The notes: generated from the letters alone by a model not told the origin. A DNA stretch of 64,000 nt from Bufo bufo (GCF_905171765.1 NC_053390.1:513405565-513469564); one strand, 5' to 3'. Counted from the stretch's first letter, positions 43,986 through 55,950 are shown. Made by a program: numbers and translations.

Positions 43986-44660
43986 CCTTAAAGGGGTTGT
44001 GTGGAAATACAAAAACATGGCTACTTGCTTCCAATAACAGTGCCACACTTGTCCATGTGCTGCATCTGGTATTGCAGCTGAATGCCATGTAATTCAATGT
44101 TTTTAGAATTTCGCAAACCCTTTTCAGTTAATGTGCAAATGTTCAATGTGTCACATCTCATTTTCCAGAAAGAGGTGGAATCCATAAGACCAGGGACATT
44201 CTTACCAAGTAAAACATTGTCCTCCATAGGTAGCAGATGTCTGGCACATAGTAAATACAAATACTCTGAATATTACTGGCACTTTATTTCATAATTGGAG
44301 GTGGCTGTTTAATTGACTTGCATTAAAACAATATGTGAATGGAGATATCTATAGGTTTCTCAAAAGGAGTGTTTCTTCCCTCTAGGTAAATATGGCTGAA
44401 TTCAGGTAATAATTCTTGTTGTACACTAACGGCAATTGTACAGACAACCCATATTGTAGCATCAAAATATCTTCATGCTAATGCAGGTACCTAGAAAGTG
44501 GTTTTCCAAAGACTGACTTTTATTGACCATAAAACTAGGTTTGCCAATCAAAATTTTACTGTATTTCTTCAACAATTTCTGAGTGCTGGCTTCACATCTG
44601 ATTGTGATGTATTAGTAAAGTATTTTTGCCACTTAGGTACAGAAAACAAGAAGACATCTA
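43986..44660. repeat. TTAA-type MITE left end, then unassigned sequence
   Basis: TTAA followed by AGGGGTTGTGTGG (about 43988-44005) and GGCTACTTGCTTCCAATAAC resemble the left half of a TTAA-type MITE. A matching right end is not found before 44660. The rest is unassigned. Confidence 0.4.
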
Positions 44661-44662
44661 GG

Positions 44663-45297
44663 TTAAAGGGGTTTCCAGTTTGCATCAACATCCTTTAAAA
44701 TAACCATTTATGACGGTAGCTGTAATTTTGTAATGTATTTCTTTTACTTATATTGCTTCTAACTTCTGCTCTGGGCTGTGGTCACATAACCATGTCCATG
44801 CTGCTCTTTCTTATTTCCTGTGATGTTGTGTCCACGGAGTGTCGAAGCAGTAACCGGGTCAGTGATAGGGGAGTGTCTATGGAGCTAGCTGGTTGGGAGG
44901 AGCTATAAAATAGCTGGCGTTGTTAGGGACACTGCTGAAGCTGTGCCAGAGAAAGGAGAAGTGGTTGGATACATCAACAGGAAATACTATATACAGGAAA
45001 TAAACAAACAAAAGTAATTGTTTACATGGAGACAATGGGTCAGGAGAGTCCAAATTGGAAAGAAAACAACAAAATAAAACATGGGGAAGATGTACAGATG
45101 TGGCCAAATGTTATTTTGACTCTAGGCTCACAAGGATGGTCTCCATAATGCAATTGATTGTATTGCTGTAATGGGATTTTGTTGCATTTAACACGATAAG
45201 CCAGTAAAGATAACATTGGCAACATCTTTACATGAGGTAAGCAACTACATGAGCATATCTGTTAAAAATCCATAGTAATCCTGGAAAACCCCTTCAA
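44663..45297. mobile_element. TTAA-type MITE (627 bp), right flank mutated
   Basis: The element 44667-45293 starts AGGGGTTTCCAG and ends CTGGAAAACCCCT. The flanks are TTAA (44663-44666) and TCAA (45294-45297), one substitution. The interior has no long palindrome and no recognisable gene. Confidence 0.65.
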
Positions 45298-45407
45298 AGG
45301 ACCATTCTGGTCAAAAATGAAAAATTTGCCATCATTTGGTATTTACATTGTTCATTTTTCTGCCCCCTTTTGTTTCAGGTTACTACATATTTCTACATTA
45401 CAGCACT

Positions 45408-46183
45408 TTAAAGGGAGTCTGTCACCAAAATATGACATTGTACACCACTTACATGGCTCTCTAGCACACCTATCCATGATTCAAATGGTACCTTTGTAAT
45501 TTTCTTCTGAGTTTCACCAGCAGGAAAAACGCACTTTAATCCATATGCAAATGAGGGCTCGCAAGTGCCCAGGGGCGGCGTTCTGTGTGTAGGTGCCCAG
45601 GCTGCTCTGCCTCCTTTTTACGTTACTCCTCCCCAGCCTCTTCCTTGGCCCGCCCTGCAAGTCCCTTGCGTCATCCACAGGACCGGCCGATATCCCGCGC
45701 GTGCACAGTGCACCGCCAGCGCGAGCATGCGCACTGTGATGCCCATTGTGGGAACGGCATCGCTACATGTAGTGCGCGTGCGCCGGCCTCCAGTCCTCCT
45801 GTTTGCTTCTGGTCCACCCTATAGTCACTGGTTTCATGCCTGTGCTGGCGCATGCGCACTACATGCCCGTGCCGGCGGTGCACTGCACACGCACGGTATA
45901 TCGGCCGGTCCTGTGGATAACGTAAGGGACTTGCAGGGCGGGCCAAGGATGAGGCTGGGGAGGAGTAACGTAAAAAGGAGGCAGAGCAGCCTGGGCACCT
46001 ACACACAGAACGCTGCCCCTGGGCACTTGCAAGTCCTCATTTGCATATGGATTAAAGTGTGTTTTTCCTGCTGGTGAAACTCAGAAGAAAATTACAAAGA
46101 TACCATTTGAATCATGGATAGGTGTGCTAGAGAGCCATGTAAGTGGTGTACAATGTCATATTTTGGTGACAGACTCCCTTTAA
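45408..46183. mobile_element. 768 bp palindromic TTAA MITE
   Basis: The element 45412-46179 begins AGGGAGTCTGTCACC and ends GGTGACAGACTCCCT, with TTAA on both sides (45408-45411 and 46180-46183). The arms share AATGAGGGCTCGCAAGTGCC with the palindrome at 17250-18004. Near-identical 36-codon frames (MCRCPGCSASFL...) appear on both strands because of the palindrome. A ~50 bp non-palindromic spacer lies near 45790-45840. Non-coding. Confidence 0.92.
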
Positions 46184-47836
46184 GTGACTACTATCTCTAT
46201 GTCTCCATGACTGTAAGTGCTATGACCTTTAGGGGTGTGCTGTGAGGAGGATGGGCGTGGTTCACAATGGCTGTCCTCACTCTGGTACTCCCTGGGGCCA
46301 TGAAGCAGTGAAATGGAGGGAGCACCCTTTCTTCCCTCAGGACACTCCCTGACTCTCTTGGTGGCTCCTGCTTGGTGGCAGTTTAGGTGCCCTTGATGGT
46401 GGATGTTTGGCAGGGTGCAAAGCAGGAGTTCAGGAAGAGTGAGGGTCGATGAATAGTGGAGACTGTGACTAGGCACAGTGTAGTTGCAGTAAATAAATTC
46501 TCTCTTATCAACAGATAATGGGAGTAATAGTTTAAATAGAACTAAAATGAACAGTTTGGAAGTATATTATAAAGCAGGATTTTCCCAATATCTATGTATA
46601 GGCTGTAGCAATATTGGTAGTAATAGTCCTGAGTCCCTCTCTTAACACACATTACAATCTTTAAAATTAGCCATAGGCGGGATGGACAATTCTGTTCTCA
46701 TTAACTCTTTCTGCAGTTCCCAGCCTAAGGATTAGCTGTCTGGCTCAAAGTGTGGTGGGTGCCAGAGGCAATTAAACCTTTACACAAGCAGTAAAGTCTT
46801 AATGCCATAAATGAGCGGTATCTTACTGTCTGAATCCAATTAATGGCCTTGATGGTTCTAATCCTTTAATAAATGTCCATTATCTTTGCCTCAGGGGTAG
46901 TCCCTCAGTTATTCTTTGGCAGCTGTTCAGTCTCAGGACTGGTGTTTGCTGGTTGAAGCTTCTCTTTGGGCTTAGGAGCTCACTCATGTAGGTCTTTTCT
47001 CTAACTTTTGGACTAGAAAATCACATTAGCAAGAGGAGGCGAGACCAGCCAGTCTCTATGACAAACTAACCAAGACTTCCAGGTTATACATAACTAACCA
47101 AGACTTCTGGGTTAACATACATAACCATTTGAAATACATAGGGAATAAAGAGATAAGTGTTTCAACATCAAATCACAGCATTCAACTTTTAGCCAACAGC
47201 CTTTAGCAGTGATCCACTGGGTCACATCGGAAGGCCAAGAATTGAGTCATCTATATAGCACAGACCTCTCAGTACGTACATGTCAGTGCACACAAGTGCC
47301 TCCCACAGAGATGAAAGTATGGAGTTATAAATGCATCCTGGAGTTTGAGAGACATAAACCTCAGGCAATTTAACATTTTAACTCAACCATCATTATTGGT
47401 TTCCTGTTAGTATCCTGCAGGGGAGTCTGTCTATATTTCTTGTATTTACTCTGAGGTGGCTCAGGACAGCATTGCTCTGTTATGGCAGCACAGGATTCAG
47501 CTGTGGCCTAGTAGGGGACAACAGAGTATCTCTATATTGGCAGCATTCAGGTGAATAAAACCTTGGGAGTATGTATACAGTAGCTAGCTTTCTGATTTTG
47601 GTCAAAGGAGTAATTTTTAGCTTTTGTCTGGAGTTACTCTTAAAGTACAGGGATACTAGTAATTAGCAGTAATGGAAATAACATATACTCTGGAAGCAGA
47701 ATATATACATACATCATCTATTTGTATGCATTCAATAGTCATACTACAGATTAGAGGTATGATCAATTCTGTCCAAAAGCTTAGCATTCGGCGACCAAAA
47801 TATATCAGTGCAAATAAGGTTATGACACTAGGTGTC
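46184..47836. other. Unassigned sequence, possibly old retroelement DNA
   Basis: No gene is recognised. AACTAACCAAGACTTCCAGG and AACTAACCAAGACTTCTGGG (near 47065 and 47092) are a short direct duplication. The texture (few palindromes, moderate GC, absence of open frames) would fit a decayed LTR or other repeat, but I cannot demonstrate this. Confidence 0.3.
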
Positions 47837-48290
47837 CTTCTGATTAGAGATAAGCTAATTGATTCTAAACAAATTTAAATTGTTACAAATTTCTCAAAGG
47901 AAGTGATTTGTTTTGGATAAATTGACCAATCGCACCATTTTACAGGTCAGAAGAAAGAAAACAAGGCATCTGCCACCAAAAAAGGGTCATTTGTGGACTA
48001 TTTTTTAATTGAAAAGAAAAATTCAACAGTGCAGTATGTTTTTAAACAGGCTGTTAGCACCGTTTACCCATAGCCATATATGTTGCTGACACTTTGACAT
48101 TACTAATGCAGTTTTGACATTAAAGAACTTGAAGGGGATTGGATACAGTCCTAAGAGACCACAAAGTGCCATCCACATTTTTTTCAGGGCAACTGGGCAC
48201 TTTTAGTTCAGGTTGAATTGAATCTGATGCACATTTTTTAAATTGGCCTCAAAACGTGTTTCAAGAAATTCACTCATCTCTACTTCTGAT
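47837..48290. mobile_element. hAT-type family G, complete copy with perfect 8 bp TSD
   Basis: The element 47845-48282 starts TAGAGATAAGCTAATT and ends AATTCACTCATCTCTA. The flanking repeats CTTCTGAT lie at 47837-47844 and 48283-48290. This is the reference copy that defines family G; the blocks shared with 1212-1529, 6600-6830 and 38831-39136 lie between 48015 and 48230. At 438 bp and without an open frame, it is non-autonomous. Confidence 0.93.
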
Positions 48291-49264
48291 ACTTCTTTAT
48301 TAGAAAGTATTGCAGTCCTTTAAATTTCTCTATGCCTTAGTGTAATACACATGAAAACAACATGGGATTTAAAGTATATATTGAAGCTAGAAAAGCTACA
48401 AATCACTATTACATGTAGTAAAGCTAAGTTTGTTGGGTAATTTCCAATGTCTAAAGGGAAGTCTGAAAGGTGAGTGAATATAAGTAGCATATTATAATAT
48501 TGCAATGCTACCGTATATTCACAAAATCAGCTCTGCGTCTCAGCTTTTGTCTGAATAAGTAAGTGTTCTGTCTAACCAGCAAGCCATGGAAGCATTTATT
48601 TAAAGAGGAAGGCCTTCATCTATATACTCTGTACATGCTAAAGATCTTTAACCTTTTGTTCCACCTCCCTCTTTGCCTGATTCAGATTGGGCCAATAACT
48701 CAATCTATGCAGGTCAGCGAAAAAGCTAATAATCTGCCAACTGTACTTCACTGAGAATGGAATCTATTTGCAGAAACAAACAGAACAAGGAGGGGCTGGC
48801 TTCTCGTTCCAATAACTCTGAATAACTGCTACTAGGTACATGGTGTTGAAACCACATAAGAATTTAGACTACTGTGTGGGAGGAAAGTGAGAAAACTACT
48901 CCAGTCAAGTTTCACTTAACATTGTGTCTCTCATCTTCTCTGCCTCTTTTCAAAGGGCACAATGACCCCAATTCAAATTACACACCTAATTATTTCTGCT
49001 GTTGTCCAATTTTCTAAGCACATTATACATGTTAAACTTGTAGTATTTGCAAAATTGACACTTGAGCATCTTGCATAAAACATAAAGCACGGAACAAGTA
49101 GCGTTTAGTGTGTGACTTGGAGAGCTGTCTCTGAAATAAAAGCACAAAAACGATTTAGGACATAAAAATACCACAAGTAATGAATAATATTCATTTACAG
49201 GCAAATTTCATCTTAGTTTATTCTATAAATGAAACTTAACTATTCTACAGCTAATTGTACTAGT
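48291..49264. other. Unassigned sequence
   Basis: No gene or structured repeat seen. Short open frames lack motifs. Confidence 0.4.
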
Positions 49265-49272
49265 CCGTTTTA

Positions 49273-51195
49273 ATGCCACATGTGGAACATCTAAAATCCC
49301 ATGGATTGAAAGATGAAAAACAGCATGGGTTTACTTCAGGGAGATCATGTCAAACTAATCTTATAGATTTTTTTGATTGGGTGACTAAAATAATAGATGG
49401 CGGAGGTGCAGTAGACATCGCTTATTTAGACTTTAGTAAGGCTTTTGATACTGTCCCACATAGAAGGATTATCAATAAATTGCAGTCTTTGTGCGTGGAC
49501 TCCCATATTATTGAATGGATTAGGCAGTGGCTGAGGGACAGACAACAGAGGGTTGTAGTCAATGAAGTATATTCAGACCATGGCCTTGTTACCAGTGGGG
49601 TACCTCAGGGATCTGTTCTGCGACCCATATTGTTTAATATCTTTATCAGCGAAATTGCAGAAGGCCTCGATGGTAAGGTGTGTCTTTTTGCTGATGACAC
49701 AAAGATTTGTAACAGGGTTGATGTTCCTGGAGGGATACACCAAATGGAAAAGGATTTAGGAAAACTAGAGCAATTATGGCAAGAGAGAAAAGGGAGAGGC
49801 GCTCATAGGGTGGTAAGCAATGATAATCAGATAAGCGTAATGGATGGAATGTGCTCACCTTTGGGTGTTGTGCATGTGTAAGCGCAACGTCCGTGAAGGT
49901 AGACACACAATAGGTTGGGGAAGGGGGGGGTCCGTGCTGCCGGTACCCGTTCAGTCCCTTTGGATGGAGTTGCCAAAAACTCCTAGGGATTGTTGAGGGC
50001 GAGATGAATGATTTGTGTGTGAAAACACACGATAAGGTACCTCTTTGGTGCACAGGGACGACCACAGTTCCAAGTTTTTTTTGGTATAAATACTATTTTT
50101 TGTTCAGTTGACAACGCGTTTCGGAGTTTATAACTCCTTTCTCAAGTCTCAGCTGGATGACAAAGAAAGCAGCCATCTTCAGAACTACTAGATCTCCAGG
50201 AAGAAACCACGATTCCCTGCGAGCAGTCCTTTGTGCCTTACTGCACGGCAAGTAAGGCACAAAGGACTGCTCACAGGGAATGATGGTTTCTTCCTGGAGA
50301 TCTAGTAGTTCTGAAGATGGCTGCTTTCTTTGTCATCCAGCTGAGACTTGAGAAAGGAGTTATAAACTCCGAAACGCGTTGTCAACTGAACAATAAATAG
50401 TATTTATACCAAAAAAAACTTGGAACTGTGGTCGTCCCTGTGCGCCAAAGAGGTACCTTTAGGAAAACTAGAGGAATGGTCAAAAATCTGGCAACTAAAA
50501 TTTAATGTTGATAAGTGCAAGATAATGCACCTGGGGCGTAAAACCCAAGAACAGAATATAAAATCAGTGATACAGTCCTAACCTCAGTATCTGAGGAAAG
50601 GGATTTAGGAGTCATTATTTCAGAAGACTTAAAGGTAGGCAGACAATGTCATAGAGCAGCAGGAAATGCTAGCAGAATGCTTGGGTGTATAGGGAGAGGA
50701 ATTACCAGTAGAAAGAGGGAGGTGCTCATGCCGCTCTACAGAGCACTAGTGAGACCTCATTTGGAGTATTGTGCGCAGTACTGGAGACCATATCTCCAGA
50801 AGGATATTGATACTTTGGAGAGAGTTCAGAGAAGAGCTACTAAACTAGTACATGGATTGCAGGATAAAACTTACCAGGAAAGATTAAAGGACCTTAACAT
50901 GTATAGCTTGGAAGAAAGACGAGACAGAGGGGATATGATAGAAACTGCTAAATACATAAAGGGAATCAACATGGTAAAAGAGGAGAGAATATTTAAAAGA
51001 AGAAAAACTGCTACAAGAAGACATAGTTTTAAATTAGAGGGGCAAAGGTTTAAAAGTAATATCAGGAAGTATTACTTTATTGAGAGAGTAGTGGATGCAT
51101 GGAATAGCCTTCCTGCAGAAGTGGTAGCTGCAAATACAGTGAAGGAGTTTAAGCATGCATGGGATAGGCATAAGGCCATCCTTCATATAAGATAG
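49273..51195 (+). pseudogene. Reverse transcriptase fragment of a CR1-like LINE
   Basis: The N-terminal visible part (49273-49770) reads EKQHGFTSGRSCQTNLIDFF, AYLDFSKAFDTVPH (with catalytic aspartates), SGVPQGSVLRPILFNIFISE, and FADDTKI with the second catalytic pair. After the insertion the protein continues in frame with EEWSKIWQLKFNVDKCKIMHLG to about 50560. A frameshift follows, and DLGVIISEDLK and the C-terminal thumb-like part (MLGCIGRGITSRKREV ... HIR, 50677-51195) follow in another frame. The order of RT motifs fits the CR1 clade. Start and endonuclease are absent. Inactive because of truncation, insertion and frameshift. Confidence 0.9.
49755..50473. mobile_element. Foldback insertion (copy C) with 16 bp target duplication
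   Basis: The insertion 49771-50457 is bounded by exact repeats TTTAGGAAAACTAGAG (49755-49770 and 50458-50473). Removing it rejoins the LINE reading frame. The first ~265 bp are not palindromic. The rest (50036-50457) is a long inverted repeat centred near 50247. Each arm carries, in the outward sense, CAGCTGAGACTTGAGAAAGG, a hairpin GGAGTTATAAACTCC, then GAAACGCGTTGTC. I infer a retroelement (Penelope-like comparison in findings). No protein is encoded. Confidence 0.85.
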
Positions 51196-51284
51196 GGCCA
51201 AGGGCTATTCATAGTATTCAGTATATTGGGCAGACTAGATGGGCCAAATGGTTCTTATCTGCCGACACATTCTATGTTTCTATG

Positions 51285-51696
51285 ATAAATACACATCACT
51301 TATGAATATCTCTGTAAGATTTATTTATGACGGCAGGGTCACTTTCCTTAAAGGGGAATTCAACCAAAAATTTGTGAGCTCAGACCAACATACTAAACTT
51401 CGTTTAAAGAGAATGTGTTGTCTAAACACAATCCATTATTTAAAGTTTTTATGTTTAACCAATTTTTTAAAGAATTTTTGGTGGTGCTTTTTTTTTTTTT
51501 CCCCCTCACTGTCTGTAGTTAAACAAAAATCCTATAACTATCCCATAGAAGTCATTAAACACCTCCAGTGTATTGTGTCCTGTTTTCTGTAAAGCATATC
51601 TCTAAATGCTGTTAACAGCACCTCAGGCAAGATGGCTGTCCCTATAATTATGTGCAAAAGTATAATTAAAAAAAAGACCTTCAGTCAAAAAATAAA
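51285..51696. other. Unassigned sequence
   Basis: No gene is seen. A T-rich run lies at about 51489-51503. Confidence 0.4.
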
Positions 51697-52397
51697 CATA
51701 TTGTAACGGTCACGTCCACACACACACAGGGGGAAGGATAGTGACCACTGCGTTCCACCCTCACCCCTGGCCCTGCCTACTTGCCTCACGAGTCCTGATG
51801 ACAGGGGACAACTGGACGACAGTCCCTAACTTAGGCTACGTGCAGGGAAGACAGACAAGACAAAATACGGAACATGAACGGACCGGGTCAGAACCAAGAG
51901 AGCTACGCAGTACAAAGGGTAAAGCAAAGAATGGTCAGGAGAAGCCGGGGTCAAATACCAGGAGAGTAGAGAAGTACAAGAGGAGTCCAAAGAGAGTAGT
52001 CAGGTGGGAGCCGAGGTCACAATACCAGGACAGATGTGCAGTACAGGAGGAGCAGGCAAAGGATCGTCAGGGAAAGGAATCAGGTGAGTATTCAGTAGTC
52101 CAACAAATAGCCAGGAACCTAGAAATTAACAGGCAACCTGTGGCTAGCAGGCTGCCTGTATTTATAGTGGGGAGTGAGGGTCATGTGACGTGGCCAGCGT
52201 CACATGACCGACAGACCAACCAGTTGAGCACCGAGTGATCAGCTCGGCGCTCAAGGCAGACTTAGAAGCAGGGAGCCACCCAGCAGTAAAGCCGCCTTGG
52301 GAATGAGGTCAAACACAGATCCTCATTCCCAAAGCTAAGCAACAGTTCTGCAGGCAATGGGGGTCCGAGTGCACCTTCGGAACCCCGTTACACATAT
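51697..52397 (-). mobile_element. Solo LTR with 5 bp TSD, minus orientation
   Basis: The element 51702-52392 starts TGTAACGG and ends CCGTTACA (8 bp inverted ends, canonical TG..CA). It is flanked by CATAT at 51697-51701 and 52393-52397. Read on the minus strand, CCCACTATAAATACAGG near 52159-52172 is a good TATA box, which fixes the orientation. A 165-codon frame on the plus strand (51741-52238) has no recognisable domain and is probably chance. No internal gag/pol region is present, so this is most simply a solo LTR left by recombination. The retroelement family is unresolved (Ty3/gypsy-type is my best guess). Confidence 0.75.
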
Positions 52398-52479
52398 ACA
52401 GTATATAAAAAAAGAATATGTTTCAATATTTGAATATAATTTAATTTAAAAACATTTAACTGACACATTGCCTTTAGCA

Positions 52480-53232
52480 CAGTGTTCCTTAACTTTAGGC
52501 CTCAAGGCCCACCTGTCGTTCATGTTTTCAGGATTTCCTTAGTATTGAACAGGTGATTTAATTAGTATCAATTAGAAATGAGTGAATTTATGAAAAGTTT
52601 GATTCGACTGATTCGACGAATTTGACAAGAAAATTAGCTTTGTGACAAATAACTTCGTCACGAAGCAGATTTTTTGTAAGTAGCGGGTGCAATGACAGGG
52701 AGCAGCGATAGCGCCGCCCCCCATCATTTCATACATGATCGCGGCATCTGAGTGTAAAAACAGTGTGAAATTAACATTAAAAATTAAAATTCAATCAAAC
52801 TTACCGGCTCCATTTTCTCACGACGGGCCGGCCGCCGCCATCTTGCTTGAAGATCTGGAGCGAAATCTCCTGCGGCACGAGATTACATCATCATGCCGGC
52901 TAGCGTGGTGACATCATACATCACCACGCACGGGATTTTGGCTGAGATCTTCAATCAAGATGGAGGCTGGTGGCTCGTCGCGAGCAAATAGAGGAGGTAA
53001 GCATGATTTCTTTTGTTTTTTACACTATTTCAGGTTAAATCAATTCGCTGACACAAAGCACGAGGATATTCAGCTTCGAGGCGAATCGAATTTATCCTGA
53101 AATTAGAATCGAATTCCACACCGCTCATCTCTAGTATCAATGCTTTAGGACTTACCACAGTTATTTATTCAGTGGGGTATTCTGAAATCATGACTGGCAG
53201 GTGGGCCTTGAGGACTGGAATGAGGAACACTG
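52480..53232. mobile_element. Outer MITE with CAGTGTTCC ends, interrupted
   Basis: It begins CAGTGTTCCTTAACTTTAGG, then CCTCAAGGCCCACCTG. It ends CAGGTGGGCCTTGAGGACTG and GGAACACTG, forming inverted arms with several mismatches. The flanks (CTTTAGCA and CTAGCAGA) are not identical. Family F element 52573-53133 is inserted in the centre with its own clean TSD. Confidence 0.75.
52565..53141. mobile_element. hAT-type MITE, family F, nested, perfect 8 bp TSD
   Basis: The element 52573-53133 starts TAGAAATGAGTGAATTT and ends CCGCTCATCTCTA, with GTATCAAT at 52565-52572 and 53134-53141. The interior pairs CCGCCATCTTGCTTGAAGAT with AATCAAGATGGAGGCTGG. It has the same layout as 35698-36264. Non-coding. 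Confidence 0.94.
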
Positions 53233-55125
53233 CTAGCAGAACGTGAAACAATCTTTATTGATCTGAATATTTATCCACTTAGAAGGTTGTGTCAGAGATT
53301 TCCAATGCTGAAAACCTCTGAGCAGTGCTGAATAGGTTTGGATTTCTAAAGGGTACAACCACTAATTGTGCTGATAGATAATGATGGCAGTCAATCCTAC
53401 AGTCTATATCAAAGCAGCAGGCATCTGGTCATCAGAGGTATTTCGAAAGTATCCTGAAATGCAAAAACAGGTTTGTACTTACATTTCTGTCTTCTAAATG
53501 CCAAAACGTTATACTTTTGATTGTTTCTGGACATGCTAAAGCAATGTTTGGACGCTGAGTAATCTCATCACAGTATCTGACTTGTTTCCTACTGCGAGAT
53601 TGTATTCCCAAATAGTACTCCCACGTTGAGTACTACAGTGCAATGAAATGTGGGAAAATATAGAAATATAATGTAAATGGTGCTCTAAAAGCCTACTTCT
53701 GTGTAGACTTTCAGAGCACCAAACTAAATAGTTTCCATTCATGGACATCAAGTCTGCCTACCTCTTGTTATGAAGTAAATGTGGATCTGCTGTGAACCTG
53801 AGCAGTATTATCTTGGGGCTACTCCAAAGTGTGATAGCTAAGTAGCCCCCTGGTCTTTAAGCTTTAACCCCCATACAAGGATATAAACTCTGTTTCAGAG
53901 GAACTGCTAGGCTGCTACCTCTTGGAGTAGTCTCTGTTCAAGAGACTGCTGACCCATGGGACTCAAATGTGAATGGTTGTGCAGCACCAAGGGATCATGC
54001 AAAACCGTAGTCGAAGGCCAAGACGATGTCAGGGCAAGCACAGTACATTCAATCTGATAATGAAGCCAAAGATTAGGGCAATTAGAACAGGGCTGATATG
54101 AGAATCAGGCAGAGGTCAGATCAGAAAGCAAAGGGTCAAATTCAAGTGGTAATGAAAAGGTTTGTATGGGTGACCACAACAAATATAATGCATCTTCACA
54201 GAGAGGCTAGACGCAGACTGGGGAAGTACGTGCATGGCCCTTTAAGAAGATAAGAGAGACATGTGTGTGCTCCCAAGGAAGGTGAAAGGAAGTCAGCTGA
54301 AGAAGCAGTACTCCGACAGCTGCCGGGAAGGCACAGAAGGATACCATTGGGCATGGACCACCGGAAAGAAAACAAGAGGCTGGAGATTAAGCCAGCGGCC
54401 ATGCTCTACGGGAGCAGTGGGAAACCAGTGGGCATGGACTGCCGTCATAAGACCTCTCATCCTGGCTCTGTTCCCATATGTCTTACTGTGATGGATTTAA
54501 CCTCTTCTTGCAGAGTCTGACAAATTATCTGGTATCATTGATGAAATGCTTACCATTATGGATGCAGACATAATACCATAAAAGGAACAATATGACTTGT
54601 AGTTCAGGAATGTCATATGTTATACATTCATTGTACATCTTAGATACACAACCTGAACAGTTTTTATGATATCTGGATACCATTAGGTAGGTTTAGCCCA
54701 AGCAACATCTGTCCGCAGTATGTCTTTACTAGGATTACAATAATTTTCTACCCAGATTCTAAACAATACACAAGTTACAGTAATTGGGCAACATTCTGGA
54801 TTTCACCCAAAGACCCACTGACCAGCAGTGCAAAGGGGCTGACTTTGAAACATCTTAGTGTTTTTTTTTAAAATCAATAAATACCAATGTTATTATACTT
54901 TAACTACTGTCTTGCCTGTAGACCCTGTAGATACTGTAATTTTAATAAGAAATAGAAGATAGAATTGTAGAGGTTTGGTGGCTCCCTGTCACCAGACTAT
55001 AAACAGTAAAGGACAGGGTGAGATAGATTTATGCCTTTAGTTATCCATCCATAAAAACCTCCAGTGTTATGACTGAGGTGGTTCCTGGGTCTCAGAGGTT
55101 TTGACTAGACATTTGATGACTTGAG
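53233..55125. other. Unassigned sequence
   Basis: No gene or clear repeat structure. Two overlapping open frames at 54196-54520 have no domain and lie in a slightly GC-richer patch. I do not call them genes. Confidence 0.4.
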
Positions 55126-55329
55126 GTCAGGAATAGTGTTGGGCAAGAATGCTGAGGCGAATATCGCATGTGCTCGAGCACGATGCTCTAGTCTCCTCCC
55201 CTCACGTTTGTTGGCTGCTACGCAGCCAATAAACGGGCAGGTAAGTACTGCCATTCACTGTAATGCCGTAGCCATGTTGGCTGGTCAGAACGCAGTATTA
55301 GTCAGGGAGAGCAGAAGGGAGAGATAGTG

Positions 55330-55950
55330 TAGTGATTGAAATAGCAATATTTAAGTTTTTATACTTGTTATAGACCCAAAAGTCCTTTTAAGTACTATTG
55401 TGTATGGCAGCAATATATATTTTTAGTGCAACCTGCGCTAAATTGCTAAAACTTGTTAGCGACACAAAGTCCTTTTAAGGACTATAGTTGTATCTGGCAG
55501 CAATATATATTTTTAGCGCAACCTGCGCTAAATAGCTTTCAATTGTTTGGCCGCTGCCACATTTTCTACTCTACATCTCCTATCTGTGACATCCAGTATA
55601 CTTTTTCCTTAGACGTTGTCCGCTGTGCTACATCTCCTGTATAATGTTTGAGTATCCGAAATATCAGTGATATTCAGTCTTATTTTTTTGCTGCTGGTGG
55701 CAGCGACATTACCTGCGCTACATAACCAGTATAACGTTAGCGCATCCGAAATATCAGTGACATTCAGTGTAATTTTTTTGCCAGCAGCAGAGACATTATC
55801 TGCGCTACATCTCATGTGAAACGTGTGCGCATCCTAAATATCAGTGACATTCATTCAGTGTAATTTTTTATTAGGAGGTGGTGACAGCGACATTACTTGC
55901 ACTATACCTCCTGTTTAACGTGTGCGCATCCTAAAAATATCTGTGACATT
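55330..55950. repeat. Subterminal tandem repeats in the hAT 5' region
   Basis: A ~115 bp unit (AAAGTCCTTTTAAG, GGCAGCAATATATATTTTTA, GCAACCTGCGCTAAAT) occurs twice at 55380-55530. A ~105 bp unit (CCGAAATATCAGTGACATTC, GCGACATTACCTGCGCTACA) occurs about four times at 55560-55950. Such repeats are often transposase binding sites in hAT elements; that role here is inference. Confidence 0.85.

Larger units (their letters stand above)
49265..51284 (+). mobile_element. CR1-like LINE, 5' truncated, with an insertion
   Basis: It encodes the middle and end of a reverse transcriptase (see pseudogene entry) and ends at the 3' tail CATTCTATGTTTCTATG (51268-51284). Short (ATTCTATG)-like 3' repeats are a hallmark of CR1 LINEs, and the preceding GGGCAGACTAGATGGGCC is a CR1-like 3' UTR feature. 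The 5' part (ORF1, endonuclease, start of RT) is missing, as usual for truncated LINE copies. A 687 bp foldback insertion lies at 49771-50457. Confidence 0.88.

Noticed and set aside
45565..46077. 170-codon open frame on the plus strand
   Set aside because: It runs through both arms of the palindromic TTAA MITE at 45412-46179. The GC-rich arms keep several frames open, and no domain is seen.
49771..50457. A functional hammerhead ribozyme
   Set aside because: The 3' half of the motif is present, but the conserved CUGAUGA core is not. It is reported only as hammerhead-like, as a hypothesis.
51741..52238. 165-codon open frame in the solo LTR
   Set aside because: It lies antisense to the LTR's own TATA box and has no known domain or homopolymer pattern typical of a real gene.
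54196..54520. Overlapping open frames of 68-85 codons
   Set aside because: No motif, no splice or promoter context, and competing frames on both strands.
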